64,000 nt of DNA from Aulostomus chinensis (Eukaryota; Chordata; Actinopteri; Syngnathiformes; Aulostomidae), in NCBI GenBank assembly GCA_037954235.1, contig JBBMOA010000012.1, positions 14,191,144-14,255,143 on the forward strand. The letters are read 5' to 3'. This document shows positions 24,845-37,479 of this stretch, piece after piece. How positions within the stretch are numbered: position 1 is the stretch's first letter; each line of letters opens with the position of its first letter. The translations under genes and the position numbers were made by a program. The notes under the pieces were generated by a model. The model was not told where the DNA came from and ran no database searches. It was given only the letters and a program-made list of their open reading frames with translations.

Positions 24845-26045
24845 ATTAAAGCTGCAAGCAGCGTTGTTAGGGCCTGAGCCCCCGCCTAACCGCGGCCGGA
24901 TCGCCGGCCCGAATCCAACGGTGTAATCGGCAAATCCCTAGGCCTTGTAGTTTAGGAGATACGAGCCTCAGTTCGCTGCACAGTGCGAGTGCAGAGCTGA
25001 GAGCTGGCCCTTTAAGAGCCCCTCCCTTCTCTGCTCGCTCTCTGCCATCTGTGTCAGAGTGGAGAGCAGAGGAGGATTTGGCAGTTTTACTGTGAAAACC
25101 AGTCATAACTCAGCATATGTGGGTCAAAAGTGGAATGTAAAGACATCAGTGCGTAGAGTTTTTTGTCAGGAATTCAATGGTGTGCTTTTTGAAGGTGTGA
25201 GTGTTTTAGTTTAGAAGCTACAAGTGTTTGTTTGAGAGTATGTACATGAGGGCAGAGAAGCTCCAATTGTGGTTTCCATGACTACAGTAAACAAATCTCT
25301 GCCATCTGTGCTAGAGTGGAGAGCAGCTAAAAAATGCACATTTTTAGTGTGTGAAAAGCAAATAACTCTGCATTTGTTGCTTGGAAGTGGAATATAATTC
25401 CATATTTTTGTAGAGATTTTTCTGAGGAATCCATTGTGTGTTTTGTGAAGGTGTGTGAGTTTCAGTGTAGATGTGAGAAGCGTTTGTTTGAAAGTATGTA
25501 CCATGAGAGGACACGGCCTCCCCATTGACTTCCATTGTAACGTAAAACGTGTCTCCCCGACTTTGACGGCTTATAAAATCCAAACCGAGCGCGTAGTATA
25601 TTATTCTTACTGAACTTTTAATCAGCACAGTTGGGAGAGTAATGTGTGAAAGTCTGGAAGCGATGCCATTTACGGTTTAGGAGGAGATAGATTTTGTTCG
25701 GGGAGGAGCAAAAGTCCTCATTTTGACAGTTTTGTCCAATTTGTGGACATTGTGTTGTAGATAGGTGAGAGGTCAGAGCGTATGAATTTTTCGTCTTGAT
25801 GAGACGAGTGCAACGGTGATGGTCCCGTGTGTGTGGGACATTCGTGCAAGCAGTTATAGGTCTCCAAAGTTTTTGCGAGTTTTTTTGCTCCCTAGGTGGC
25901 GCTATTGAGTTTTTGCGAAATTTTTTTTTTAAATATAAAATTTTTCGCCAGACCGGACGTGTGTGCAAAATTTCAGCGAATTTCATGCATGTTCAGGGGG
26001 TCAAATTAAGCGTTAAAGTGGCGGCGGAAGAAAGAAAGAATAATA
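24845..26045 (+). repeat. Array module 1 (type i)
   Basis: 1,201 bp. Its 5' part reads 'cgcctaaccgcggccggatc' rather than the 'gcgcggcctacggccgcg' palindrome of most others, and it ends 'ggaagaaagaaagaataat' without the 3' hairpin terminus. Left junction with unique DNA is at 24845. Confidence 0.85.
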
Positions 26046-27250
26046 ATTAAAGCTGCAAGCAGCGTTGTTAGGGCCTGAGCCCCCGCGCGGCCTACGGCCG
26101 CGTCCTTGACACCGGCCCGAATCCAACGGTGTAATCGGCAAATCCCTAGGCCTTGTAGTTTAGGAGATACGAGCCTCAGTGCGCTGCACAGTGTGAGTGC
26201 AGAGCTGAGAGCCGGCCCTTTAAGAGCCCCTCCCTTCTCTGCTCGCTCTCTGCTGTCTGTGTCAGAGTGGAGAGCAGAGGAGGATTTGGCAGTTTAACTG
26301 TGAAACACAGTCATAACTCAGCATATGTTGGTCAAAAGTGGAATGTAAAGACATCAGTGCGTAGAGTTTTTTCTCAGGAATTCAATGGTGTGTTTTCTGA
26401 ATGTGTGAGTGTTTTAGTTTAGAAGCTACAAGTGTTTGTTTGAGAGTATGTACATGAGGGCAGAGAAGCTGCAATTGTGGTTTCCATGACTACAGTAAAC
26501 AAATCTCTGCTATCTGTGCCTGAGTGGAGAGCAGCTAAAAAATGCACATTTTTAGTGTGTGAAAAGCAAATAACTCTGCATTTGTTGCTTGGAAGTGGAA
26601 TATAATTCCATATTTTTGTAGAGATTTTTCTGAGGAATCCAGTGTGTGTTTTGTGAAGCTGTGTGAGGTTCAGTGTAGATGTGAGAAGCGTTTGTTTGAA
26701 AGTATGTACCATGAGAGGACACGGCCTCCCCATTGACTTCCATTGTAACGTAAAACGTGTCTCCCCGACTTTGACGGCTTATAAAATCCAAACCGAGCGA
26801 GTAGTATATTATTCTTACTGAACTTTTAATCAGCACAGTTGGGTGAGTAATGTGTGAAAGTTTGGAAGCGATGCCATTTACGGTTTAGGAGGAGATAGAT
26901 TTTGTTCGGGGAGGAGCAAAAGTCCTCATTTTGACAGTTTTGTCCAATTTGTGGACATTGTGTTGTAGATAGGTGAGAGGTCAGAGCGTATGAAATTTTT
27001 GTCTTGATGAGACGAGTGCAACGGTGTTGGTCCCATGTCTGTGGGACATTCGTGCAAGCAGTTATAGCGCTCCAAAGTTTTTTCGAGTTTTTTTGCTCCC
27101 TAGGTGGCGCTATTGAGTTTTTGCGAAATTTTTTTTTAAAATATAAAATTTTTCGCCAGACCGGACGTGTGTGCAAAATTTCAGCGAATTTCATGCATGT
27201 TCAGGGGGTCAAATTAAGGATTTAAAAGTACGCGGAAAAAAGAAAGTATA
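26046..27250 (+). repeat. Array module 2
   Basis: 1,205 bp, closely similar to module 1 along its length but with the other 5' variant (palindrome CGCGGCCTACGGCCGCG). Lacks the 3' hairpin terminus. Confidence 0.85.
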
Positions 27251-28762
27251 ATTAAAGCTGCAAGCAGCGTTGTTAGGGCCTGAGCCCCCGCGCGGCCTAC
27301 GGCCGCGTCCTTGACACCGGCCCGAATCCAACGGTGTAATCGGCAAATCCCTAGGCCTTGTAGTTTAGGAGATACGAGCCTCAGTTCGCTGCACAGTGTG
27401 ACTGCAGAGCTGAGAGCCGGCCCTTTAAGAGCCCCTCCCTTCTCTGCTCGCTCTCTGCCATCTCTGTCAGAGTGGAGAGCAGAGGAGGATTTGGCAGTTT
27501 TACTGACAAACACAGTCATAACTCTGCATATGTTGGTCAAAAGTGTAATGTAAAGACATCAGTTTGTAGAGTTTTTTGTCAGGAATTCAATGGTGTGTTT
27601 TCTGAAGGTGTGAGTGTTTTAGTTTAGAAGCTACAAGTGTTTGTTTGAGAGTATGTACATGAGGGCAGAGAAGCTCCAATTGTGGTTTCCATGACTACAG
27701 TAAACAAATCTCTGCCATCTCTGTCAGAGCTGAGAGCAGAGCTGCCAGCTGGCCCATTAAGAACCCCTCCCCCGCTGCACTTTCTTTGATCTGTGCTAGA
27801 GTGGAGAGAGTGGAGGATTAAGAGAAATGTAGTGTGTAAAAGCTGAATAACTCGGCCTACGTTGGTGGAAAGTAACACAAAATACCACATTTTTGTAGGG
27901 ATTTTTGTCAGGAATACAGTGATATGTTTTTAAAAGCTGTGCGATGTATGGTATAGACGTGAGAAGCATTTGTTCGAGAGTATGTACCATGAGAGGACAC
28001 GGCCTCCCCATTGACTTCCATTGTAAGCGTGAAACGTGTCTCCCCGACTTTGAGGGCTTATAAAATGGGAACCGAGCGTGTAGTATATTATTCTTACTGA
28101 ACTTTTAATCAGCACAGTTGGGAGAGTAATGTGTGAAAGTTTGGAAGCCCTGGCATTTACGGTTTAGGAGGAGATAGATTTTGTTCGGGGAGTAAAAAAA
28201 GTCCTGATTTTGACAGTTTTGTCCAATTTGTGGACATGCTGTTGGAGATAGGTGAGGGGTCAGAGTGTAAGAATTGTTCGTCTTGATGAGACGAGTCCAA
28301 CGGTGTTGGTCCCATGTCTGTGGGAGTTTTGTGTGAGGAGTTATAGCGCGCGAAATTAAAAAAAATTATCTTTTTTTTGTGTGGCTCCCTAGGTGGCGCT
28401 ATAGACTTTTGTGGCGTTTTTGTTTTTGATTAGTGAATGTTGAGACATACCGAACGATTGTGCCAAAATTCAGCGAATTTCATGCATGTTCAGGGGGTCA
28501 AATTAGATTATGCGCGTTATGCGCATTATGCGCATATAGCGCGCACTCATTGAGAGCAAGAACAGTATAATACCAGGTTTTGAATGGGTGTGTATGTGAA
28601 AACTGGCTCCGGGCCGTCTGACCCAGTTGCCTCATGGGTGTTGGGGGGGCCTGGGACACTGTTTAGTGTGTGTTTTTAGTGTTTTTAGTGCTGTTAATGT
28701 GTTGCTCTGCCGAGCAAACATAATAGGGTCTTCGCCAGAAGTACCTTCTGGCTCAGGCCCTA
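27251..28762 (+). repeat. Array module 3 (long form with full 3' end)
   Basis: 1,512 bp. Carries the 3' extension with the iterated TTATGCGC segment (28508-28544), the hairpin and the GGCTCAGGCCCTAA end. Nearly identical to module 6, 4,679 bp downstream. Confidence 0.85.
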
Positions 28763-29963
28763 ATTAAAGCTGCAAGCAGCGTTGTTAGGGCCTGAGCCCC
28801 CGCCTAACCGCGGCCGGATCGCCGGCCCGAATCCAACGGTGTAATCGGCAAATCCCTAGGCCTTGTAGTTTAGGAGATACGAGCCTCAGTGCGCTGCACA
28901 GTGTGACTGCAGAGCTGAGAGCCGGCCCTTTAAGAGCCCCTCCCTTCTCTGCTCGCTCTCTGCCATCTGTGTCAGAGTGGAGAGCAGAGGATGATTTGGC
29001 AGTTTTACTGACAAATACAGTCATAACTCAGCATATGTTGGTCAAAAGTTGAATGTAAAGACATCAGTGCGTAGGGTTTTTTGTCAGGAATTCAATGGTG
29101 TGTTTTCTGAAGGTGTGAGTGTTTTAGTTTAGAAGCTACAAGTGTTTGTTTGAGAGTATGTACATGAGGGCAGAGAAGCTCCAATTCTGGTTTCCATGAC
29201 TACAGTAAACAAATCTCTGCCATCTGTGCTAGAGTGGAGAGCAGCTGAGAAATGCACATTTTTAGTGTGTGAAAGTCAAATAACTCAGCATTTGTTGCTT
29301 CAAACTGCAATATAATACCATGTTTGTGTAGGGATTTTTCTGAGGAATCCATTGGTGTGTTTTGTTAAGCTGTGTGACTTTCAGTGTGGACGTGAGAAGC
29401 GTTTGTTCGAGAGTTTGTACCATAATAGGACACGGCCTCCCCATTGGCTTCCATTATAACGTAAAACGTGTCTCCCTGACTTTGACGGCTTATAAAATCC
29501 AAACCGAGCGCGTAGTATATAATTCTTACGCAACTTTTAATCAGCACAGTTGGGAGAGTAATGTGTGAAAGTTTGGAAGCGATGCCATTTACGGTTTAGG
29601 AGGAGATAGATTTTGTTTGGGGAGTAAAAAAAGTTGGTTTTTGGACAGTTGTGTCCAATTTGTGGACATTCTGTTGTAGATAGGTCAGAGGTCAGAGTGT
29701 ATGAATTTTTTGTCTTGATGAGACGAGTGCAACGGTGTTGGTCCCGTGTGTGTGGGACATTCGTGCAAGAAGTTATAGCGGTCCAATTTTTTAGAATTGG
29801 TTTTTTGCCTCCCTAGGTGGCGCTATAGAGTTATTGCAATTTTTTTTTTTTAAATATCGAATTTTTCGCCAGAACCGACGTGCGTACCAAATTTCAGCGA
29901 ATTTCATGCATGTTCAGGGGGTCATATTAAGCGTCAAAGTGGCGGGAGAAGAAAGAAAGAATA
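28763..29963 (+). repeat. Array module 4 (type i)
   Basis: 1,201 bp, same length and same 5' variant as module 1, and like it without hairpin end. Confidence 0.85.
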
Positions 29964-31487
29964 ATTAAAGCTGCAAGCAGCGTTGTTAGGGCCTGAGCCC
30001 CCGCGCGGCCTACGGCCGCGTCCTTGACACCGGCCCGAATCCAACGGTGTAATCGGCAAATCCCTAGGCCTTGTAGTTTAGAAGATACGAGCCTCAGTGC
30101 GCTGCACAGTGTGAGTGCAGAGCTGAGAGCCGGCCCTTTAAGAGCCCCTCCCTTCTCTGCTCGCTCTCTGCCATCTCTGTCAGAGTGGAGAGCAGAGGAG
30201 GATTTGGCAGTTTTACTGACAAACACAGTCATAACTCTGCATATGTTGGTCAAAAGTGTAATGTAAAGAAATCAGTTCGTAGAGTTTTTTCTCAGGAATT
30301 CAATGGTGTGTTTTCTGAAGGTGTGAGTGTTTTAGTTTAGAAGCTACAAGTGTTTGTTTGAGAGTATGTACATGAGGGCAGAGAAGTGCCAATTGTGGTT
30401 TCCATGACTACAGTAAACAAATCTCTGCCATCTCTGTCAGAGCTGAGAGCAGAGCTGAGAGCAGAGCTGCCAGCTGGCCCATTAAGAACCCCTCCCCCGC
30501 TGCACTTTCTTTGATCTGTGCTAGAGTGGAGAGAGTGGAGGATTAAGAGAAATGTAGTGTGTAAAAGCTGAATAACTCTGCCTACGTTGGTGGAAAGTAA
30601 CACAAAATACCATATTTTTGTAGGGATTTTTGTCAGGAATACAGTGATATGTTTTTAAAAGCTGTGCGATGTATGGTATAGACGTGAGAAGCATTTGTTC
30701 GAGAGTATGTACCATGAGAGGACACGGCCTCCCCATTGACTTCCATTGTAAGCGTGAAACGTGTCTCCCCCACTTTGAGGGCTTATAAAATCCGAACCGA
30801 ACGCGTAGTATATTATTCTTACTGAACTTTTAATCAGCACAGTTGGGAGAGTAATGTGTGAAAGTTTGGAAGCCCTGGCATTTACGGTTTAGGAGGAGAT
30901 AGATTTTGTTCGGGGAGTAAAAAAAGTCCTGATTTTGACAGTTTTGTCCAATTTGTGGACATTCTGTTGGAGATAGGTGAGGGGTCAGAGTGTAAGAATT
31001 GTTCGTCTTGATGAGACGAGTCCAACGGTGTTGGTCCCATGTCTGTGGGAGTTTTGTGTGAGGAGTTATAGCGCGCGAAATAAAAAAAAATTATCTTTTT
31101 TTTGTGTGGCTCCCTAGGTGGCGCTATAGACTTTTGTGGCGTTTTTGTTTTTGATTAGTGAATGTTGAGACATACCGAACGATTGTGCCGAAATTCAGCG
31201 AATTTCATGCATGTTCAGGGGGTCAAATTAGATTATGCGCGTTATGCGCATTATGCGCATATAGCGCGCACTCATTGAGAGCAAGAACAGTATAATACCA
31301 GGTTTTGAATGGGTGTGTATGTGAAAACTGGCTCCGGGCCGTCTGACCCAGTTGCCTCATGGGTGTTGGGGGGGCCTGGGACACTGTTTAGTGTGTGTTT
31401 TTAGTGTTTTTAGTGCTGCTAATGTGTTGCTCTGCCGAGCAAACATAATAGGGTCTTCGCCAGAAGTACCTTCTGGCTCAGGCCCTA
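29964..31487 (+). repeat. Array module 5 (long form)
   Basis: Same architecture as module 3 including TTATGCGC iterations (31233-31269), hairpin and inverted end; differs by an extra 12-bp 'gctgagagcaga' duplication near 30440. Confidence 0.85.
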
Positions 31488-31929
31488 ATAAAACGGAGCA
31501 ATTTCAGATATAATTTTTGCCACCATTGGTTTCAATGGGGGACCTCACCCCCCGTCCCCCCCCGGACCCCCCTGTGATGTTTTTAGAGGCCTGTGATGCT
31601 CCTAAGTGTGTATTTTTACTGCTTTTAGCGCTGACTTCGTGTCTCTCTGACTTCGAAACATAATAGGGTCTTCGCCCAGAAGTACCTTCTGGCTCAGGCC
31701 CTAATAATAATAAAACGTTACAATTTCAGATAAAATTTTTGCCACCATTGGTTTCAATGGGGGACCTCACCCCCCGGTCCCCCCCCGGACCCTCCTGTGA
31801 TGTTTTTAGAGGCCTGTGATGCTCCTAAGTGTGTGTTTTTACTGCTTTTAGCGCTGACTTCGTGTCTCTCTGACTTCGAAACATAATAGGGTCTTCGCCC
31901 AGAAGTACCTTCTGGCTCAGGCCCTAATA
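31488..31929 (+). repeat. Two 215-220-bp short modules (B1, B2)
   Basis: Each starts near 'aataaaacg.agcaatttcag', contains a C-rich stretch, and ends with the same 'aaacataatagggtcttcgc' plus hairpin plus GGCTCAGGCCCTAA terminus as the long modules. They therefore share only the 3' end with them. Linked by (TAA)n. Confidence 0.85.
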
Positions 31930-33442
31930 ATTAAAGCTGCAAGCAGCGTTGTTAGGGCCTGAGCCCCCGCGCGGCCTACGGCCGCGTCCTTGACACCGGC
32001 CCGAATCCAACGGTGTAATCGGCAAATCCCTAGGCCTTGTAGTTTAGGAGATACGAGCCTCAGTTCGCTGCACAGTGTGACTGCAGAGCTGAGAGCCGGC
32101 CCTTTAAGAGCCCCTCCCTTCTCTGCTCGCTCTCTGCCATCTCTGTCAGAGTGGAGAGCAGAGGAGGATTTGGCAGTTTTACTGACAAACACAGTCATAA
32201 CTCTGCATATGTTGGTCAAAAGTGTAATGTAAAGACATCAGTTTGTAGAGTTTTTTGTCAGGAATTCAATGGTGTGTTTTCTGAAGGTGTGAGTGTTTTA
32301 GTTTAGAAGCTACAAGTGTTTGTTTGAGAGTATGTACATGAGGGCAGAGAAGCTCCAATTGTGGTTTCCATGACTACAGTAAACAAATCTCTGCCATCTC
32401 TGTCAGAGCTGAGAGCAGAGCTGCCAGCTGGCCCATTAAGAACCCCTCCCCCGCTGCACTTTCTTTGATCTGTGCTAGAGTGGAGAGAGTGGAGGATTAA
32501 GAGAAATGTAGTGTGTAAAAGCTGAATAACTCGGCCTACGTTGGTGGAAAGTAACACAAAATACCACATTTTTGTAGGGATTTTTGTCAGGAATACAGTG
32601 ATATGTTTTTAAAAGCTGTGCGATGTATGGTATAGACGTGAGAAGCATTTGTTCGAGAGTATGTACCATGAGAGGACACGGCCTCCCCATTGACTTCCAT
32701 TGTAAGCGTGAAACGTGTCTCCCCGACTTTGAGGGCTTATAAAATGGGAACCGAGCGTGTAGTATATTATTCTTACTGAACTTTTAATCAGCACAGTTGG
32801 GAGAGTAATGTGTGAAAGTTTGGAAGCCCTGGCATTTACGGTTTAGGAGGAGATAGATTTTGTTCGGGGAGTAAAAAAAGTCCTGATTTTGACAGTTTTG
32901 TCCAATTTGTGGACATGCTGTTGGAGATAGGTGAGGGGTCAGAGTGTAAGAATTGTTCGTCTTGATGAGACGAGTCCAACGGTGTTGGTCCCATGTCTGT
33001 GGGAGTTTTGTGTGAGGAGTTATAGCGCGCGAAATTAAAAAAAATTATCTTTTTTTTGTGTGGCTCCCTAGGTGGCGCTATAGACTTTTGTGGCGTTTTT
33101 GTTTTTGATTAGTGAATGTTGAGACATACCGAACGATTGTGCCAAAATTCAGCGAATTTCATGCATGTTCAGGGGGTCAAATTAGATTATGCGCGTTATG
33201 CGCATTATGCGCATATAGCGCGCACTCATTGAGAGCAAGAACAGTATAATACCAGGTTTTGAATGGGTGTGTATGTGAAAACTGGCTCCGGGCCGTCTGA
33301 CCCAGTTGCCTCATGGGTGTTGGGGGGGCCTGGGACACTGTTTAGTGTGTGTTTTTAGTGTTTTTAGTGCTGTTAATGTGTTGCTCTGCCGAGCAAACAT
33401 AATAGGGTCTTCGCCAGAAGTACCTTCTGGCTCAGGCCCTAA
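31930..33442 (+). repeat. Array module 6, near-identical to module 3
   Basis: Corresponds position by position to module 3 at an offset of 4,679 bp; all short frames are identical, implying recent copying. Confidence 0.85.
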
Positions 33443-33658
33443 TAAAACGTTACAATTTCAGATAAAATTTTTGCCACCATTGGTTTCAATGGGGGACCTC
33501 ACCCCCCGTCCCCCCCCCGGACCCCCCTGTGATGTTTTTAGAGGCCTGTGATGCTCCTAAGTGTGTGTTTTTACTGCTTTTAGCGCTGACTTCGTGTCTC
33601 TCTGACTTCGAAACATAATAGGGTCTTCGCCCAGAAGTACCTTCTGGCTCAGGCCCTA
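33443..33658 (+). repeat. Short module B3
   Basis: A third copy of the 215-bp module, ending with the shared hairpin and inverted terminus directly joined to module 7. Confidence 0.85.
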
Positions 33659-34619
33659 ATTAAAGCTGCAAGCAGCGTTGTTAGGGCCTGAGCCCCCGCG
33701 CGGCCTACGGCCGCGTCCTTGACACCGGCCCGAATCCAACGGTGTAATCGCCAAATCCCTAGGCCTTGTAGTTTAGGAGATACGAGCCTCAGTTCGCTGC
33801 ACAGTGTGAGAGCAGAGTTGAGAGCTGGCCCTTTAAGAACCCCTCCCCCGCTGCACTGTGTCTGATCTGTGCTGGAGTGGAGAGAGTGGAGGATTCAGAG
33901 AAATGTAGTGTGTAAAAGCTGAATAACTCGGCATACGTTGGTCAAAAGTCACACAAAATACCATATTTTTGTAGGGATTTTTGTCAGGAATACAGTGGTG
34001 TGTTTGTAAAAGCTGTGGAATGTATGGTGTAGATGTGAGAAGCATTTGTTTGAGAGTATGTACCCTGAGAGGACACGCTCTCCCCATAGACTTCCATTGT
34101 AAGGCGAAAAGTGTCTCCCCCACTTTGACGGCTCATAAAATCCAAACCGAGCGCGTAGTATATTAGCCTTTAAAGATTTTTGAAGAGCACAGTTGGGAGA
34201 GTAATGTGTGAAAGTTTGGAAGCCCTGGCATTTACGGTTTAGGAGGAGATAGATTTTGTTCGGGGCGCAAAATTGTCCAAAATTAGACATTCGTGTCCAA
34301 ATTGTGGACATCCTGTTACAGTTAGGTCAGGGGTGTGAGTGTATGATTTATCCGTCTTGATGAGACGAGTTCAATGGTGTTTGTCCCATGTCTGTAGGAC
34401 ATTCCTACAGGCTGTGGCGTGGTTTTTTGTGTATGTAGGTGCCGCTATTGAGTAGAGCGCCTCTTTTTTTTTAAATTATCGAATTTTTCGCCGCACCCGA
34501 TGTGCTTACCAAATTTGGTGAGTTTTCATGCATGTTTAGGGGGTCAAATTTACTTTTGAAGTGGCGAGTGTGACTTCGAAACATAATAGGGTCTTCGCCA
34601 GGGACTGGCTCAGGCCCTA
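33659..34619 (+). repeat. Array module 7 (short form)
   Basis: 961 bp; lacks the middle block of other modules. The 3' end has 'ttcgccagggactggctcag', a shortened terminal hairpin. Its last ~430 bases match those of module 9 at offset 4,119. Confidence 0.85.
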
Positions 34620-35923
34620 ATTAAAGCTGCAAGCAGCGTTGTTAGGGCCTGAGCCCCCGCGCGGCCTATGGCCGCGTCCTTGACACCGGCCCGAATCCAA
34701 CGGTGTAATCGGCAAATCCCTAGGCCTTGTAGTTTAGGAGATACGAGCCTCAGTGCGCTGCACAGTGTGAGTGCAGAGCTGAGAGCCGGCCCTTTAAGAG
34801 CCCCTCCCTTCTCTGCTCGCTCTCTGCCATCTCTGTCAGAGTGGAGAGCAGAGGAGGATTTGGCAGTTTTACTGACAAACACAGTCATAACTCTGCATAT
34901 GTTGGTCAAAAGTGTAATGTAAAGACATCAGTTCGTAGAGTTTTTTCTCAGGAATTCAATGGTGTGTTTTCTGAAGGTGTGAGTGTTTTAATTTAGAAGC
35001 GACAAGTGTTTGTTTGAGAGTATGTACATGAGGGCAGAGAAGTGCCAATTGTGGTTTCCATGACTACAGTAAACAAATCTCTGCCATCTCTGTCAGAGCT
35101 GAGAGCAGAGCTGAGAGCAGAGCTGCCAGCTGGCCCATTAAGAACCCCTCCCCCGCTGCACTGTGTCTGATCTGTGCTGGAGTGCAGAGTGGAGGATTCA
35201 GAGAAATGTAGTGTGTAAAAGCTGAATAAGTCGGCATACGTTGGTCAAAAGTCACACAAAATACCATATTTTGTAGGGATTTTTGTCAGGAATACAGTGG
35301 TGTGTTTTTAAAAGCTGTGCGATGTATGGTGTAGATATGAGAAGCATTTGTTTGAGAGTATGTACCCTGAGAGGACACGCTCTCCCCCTAGACTTCCATT
35401 GTAAGGCGAAAAGTATCTCCCCCACTTTGACGGCTCATAAAATCCAAACCGAGCGCGTAGTATATTAACCTTGAACAACTTTTAATCAGCACAGTTGGGA
35501 GAGTAATGTGTGAAAGTTTGGAAGCCCTGGCATTTACGGTTTAGGAGGAGATAGATTTTGTTCGGGGCGCAAAATTGTCCAAAATTAGACATTCGTGTCC
35601 AAATTGTGGACATCCTGTTACAGTTAGGTCAGGGGTGTGAGTGTATGATTTATCCGTCTTGATGAGACGAGTTCAATGGTGTTTGTCCCATGTCTGTAGG
35701 ACATTCCTACAGTCTGTGGCGTGGTTTTTTGTGTATGTAGGTGGCGCTATTGAGTAGAGCGCCTTTTTTTTTTTTAATTATCGAATTTTTTGCCGCACCC
35801 GATGTGCTTACCAAATTTGGTGAGTTTTCATGCATGTTTAGGGGGTCAAATTTACTTTTGAAGTGGCGAGTGTGACTTCGAAACATAATAGGGTCTTCGC
35901 CAGGGACTGGCTCAGGCCCTAAT

Positions 35924-36200
35924 GAGCATTTGAAACAGGGCCATAAGTAACAAGAAATCATGCAAACGAGAAAGCAGCACTTACCTCCGGTCGGACGAGC
36001 AGGAGAAAATGGCGACGCAGCAGTCGGCTTTTATGAGCTCCTATGAGGAGACGTCAGGGAGTACAGAGTGGCACAGCAACTGATTGGCAGAGAGGTGGCA
36101 TGAGGACACGTCATGAAGTGCATTGCAGCACAGCAACTGATTGGCAGAGAGCTGTCAGATCTGACCATTGAGGAGAGAGCTGAGACTTCACAGAGCCTTG
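35924..36200 (-). promoter_or_regulatory. Foreign segment in array resembling a captured promoter and first exon, copy 1
   Basis: This stretch interrupts the module pattern. Reading on the minus strand it has, in order: CCAAT box with NF-Y consensus flanks (CTGATTGGC on plus, 36137-36145), CRE-like ATGACGTG (36107-36114), a second CCAAT box (36080-36088), CRE-like TGACGTC (36050-36056), a YY1-like CGCCATTTT (plus AAAATGGCG, about 36007-36015) and a consensus splice donor CCGGAG|GTAAGT (35985/35984). The CCAAT/CRE pair is repeated at 57-bp spacing. The source gene was not recognised. On the plus strand a 24-codon frame also opens at the ATG in AAAATGGCG; I consider it less likely. Confidence 0.5.
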
Positions 36201-37230
36201 TTGCGAGGGTTTGAGAGCCCCTCCCTTCTCTGCTCGCTCTCTGCCATCTGTGTCAGAGTGGAGAGCAGAGGAGGATTTGGCAGTTTAACTGACAAACACA
36301 GTCATAACTCTGCATATGTTGGTCAAAAGTGGAATGTAAAGACATCAGTGCGTAGAGTTTTTTCTCAGGAATTCAATGGTGTGCTTTTTGAAGGTGTGAG
36401 TGTTTTAGTTTAGAAGCTACAAGTGTTTGTTTGAGAGTATGTACATGAGGGCAGAGACCCTTCAATTGTGGTTTCCATGACTACAGTAAACAAATCTCTG
36501 CCATCTGTGCCTGAGTGGAGAGCAGCTAAAAAGTGTACATTTTTAGTGTGTGAAAAGTAAATAACTCTGCATTTGTTGCTTGGAAGTGGAATATAATTCC
36601 ATATATTTGTAGAGATTTTTCTGAGGAATCCAGTGGTGTGTTTTGTTAAGCTGTGAGAGTTTCAGTGTAGACGTGACAAGCATTTGTTCGAGAGTATGTA
36701 CAATGAGAGGACACGCTCTCCCCATAGACTTCCATTATAACGTGAATTTTTGTCGTAACTTTGACGGCTTATAAAATCCAAACCGAGCGCGTAGTATATT
36801 ATTCTTACTGAACTTTTAATCAGCAAAGTCGGGAGAGTAATGTGTGAAAGTTTGGAAGCGATACCATTTACGGTTTAGGAGGAGATAGATTTTGTTCGGA
36901 GGGTGCGATGGTGAAAAATTGGACTTTTGTGTCCAAATTGTGGACGTCCTGTTGAAGTTAGGTTAGGGGTCAGAGTGTACGAATTTTTCGTCTTGATGAG
37001 ACGAATCCACCGGTGTTGGTCCCATGTCTGTGGGACATTCCTCGGGGAAGTTATTGACGTAAACGTGTTTTTGGCTTGCTAGGTGGCGCTGTTGAGTTTT
37101 GCGTGTAAATTTTTTTTAGAATATCAAATTTTTCGCCGGACCGGACGTGTCTGCAAAAATTCAGCGAATTTCATGCATGTTCAGGGGGTCAAATTAAGCG
37201 TTAAAGAGTTCGCGGAATAAAGAAAGAATA
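36201..37230 (+). repeat. 5'-truncated array module following the captured segment
   Basis: Joins the standard module body at 'gagcccctcccttctctgct', so the first ~180 bases of a module are replaced by the foreign segment. Ends without the hairpin terminus, followed by short modules B4 and B5. Confidence 0.8.
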
Positions 37231-37444
37231 ATAAAACGGAGCAATTTCAGATATAATTTTGCCACCATTGGTTTCAATGGGAGACCTCACCCCCCTGTCC
37301 CCCCCCGGACCCCCCTGTGATGTTTTTAGAGGCCTGTGATGCTCCTAAGTGTGTGTTTTTACTGCTTTTAGCGCTGACTTCGTGTCTCTCTGACTTCGAA
37401 ACATAATAGGGTCTTCGCCCAGAAGTACCTTCTGGCTCAGGCCC

Positions 37445-37479
<35 letters not shown>

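Noticed and set aside
36009..36083. 24-codon plus-strand frame MATQQSAFMSSYEETSGSTE...
   Set aside because: Short, and the surrounding sites (CCAAT, CRE, splice donor) are arranged for minus-strand transcription, so the ATGGCG is better explained as a YY1-type site.
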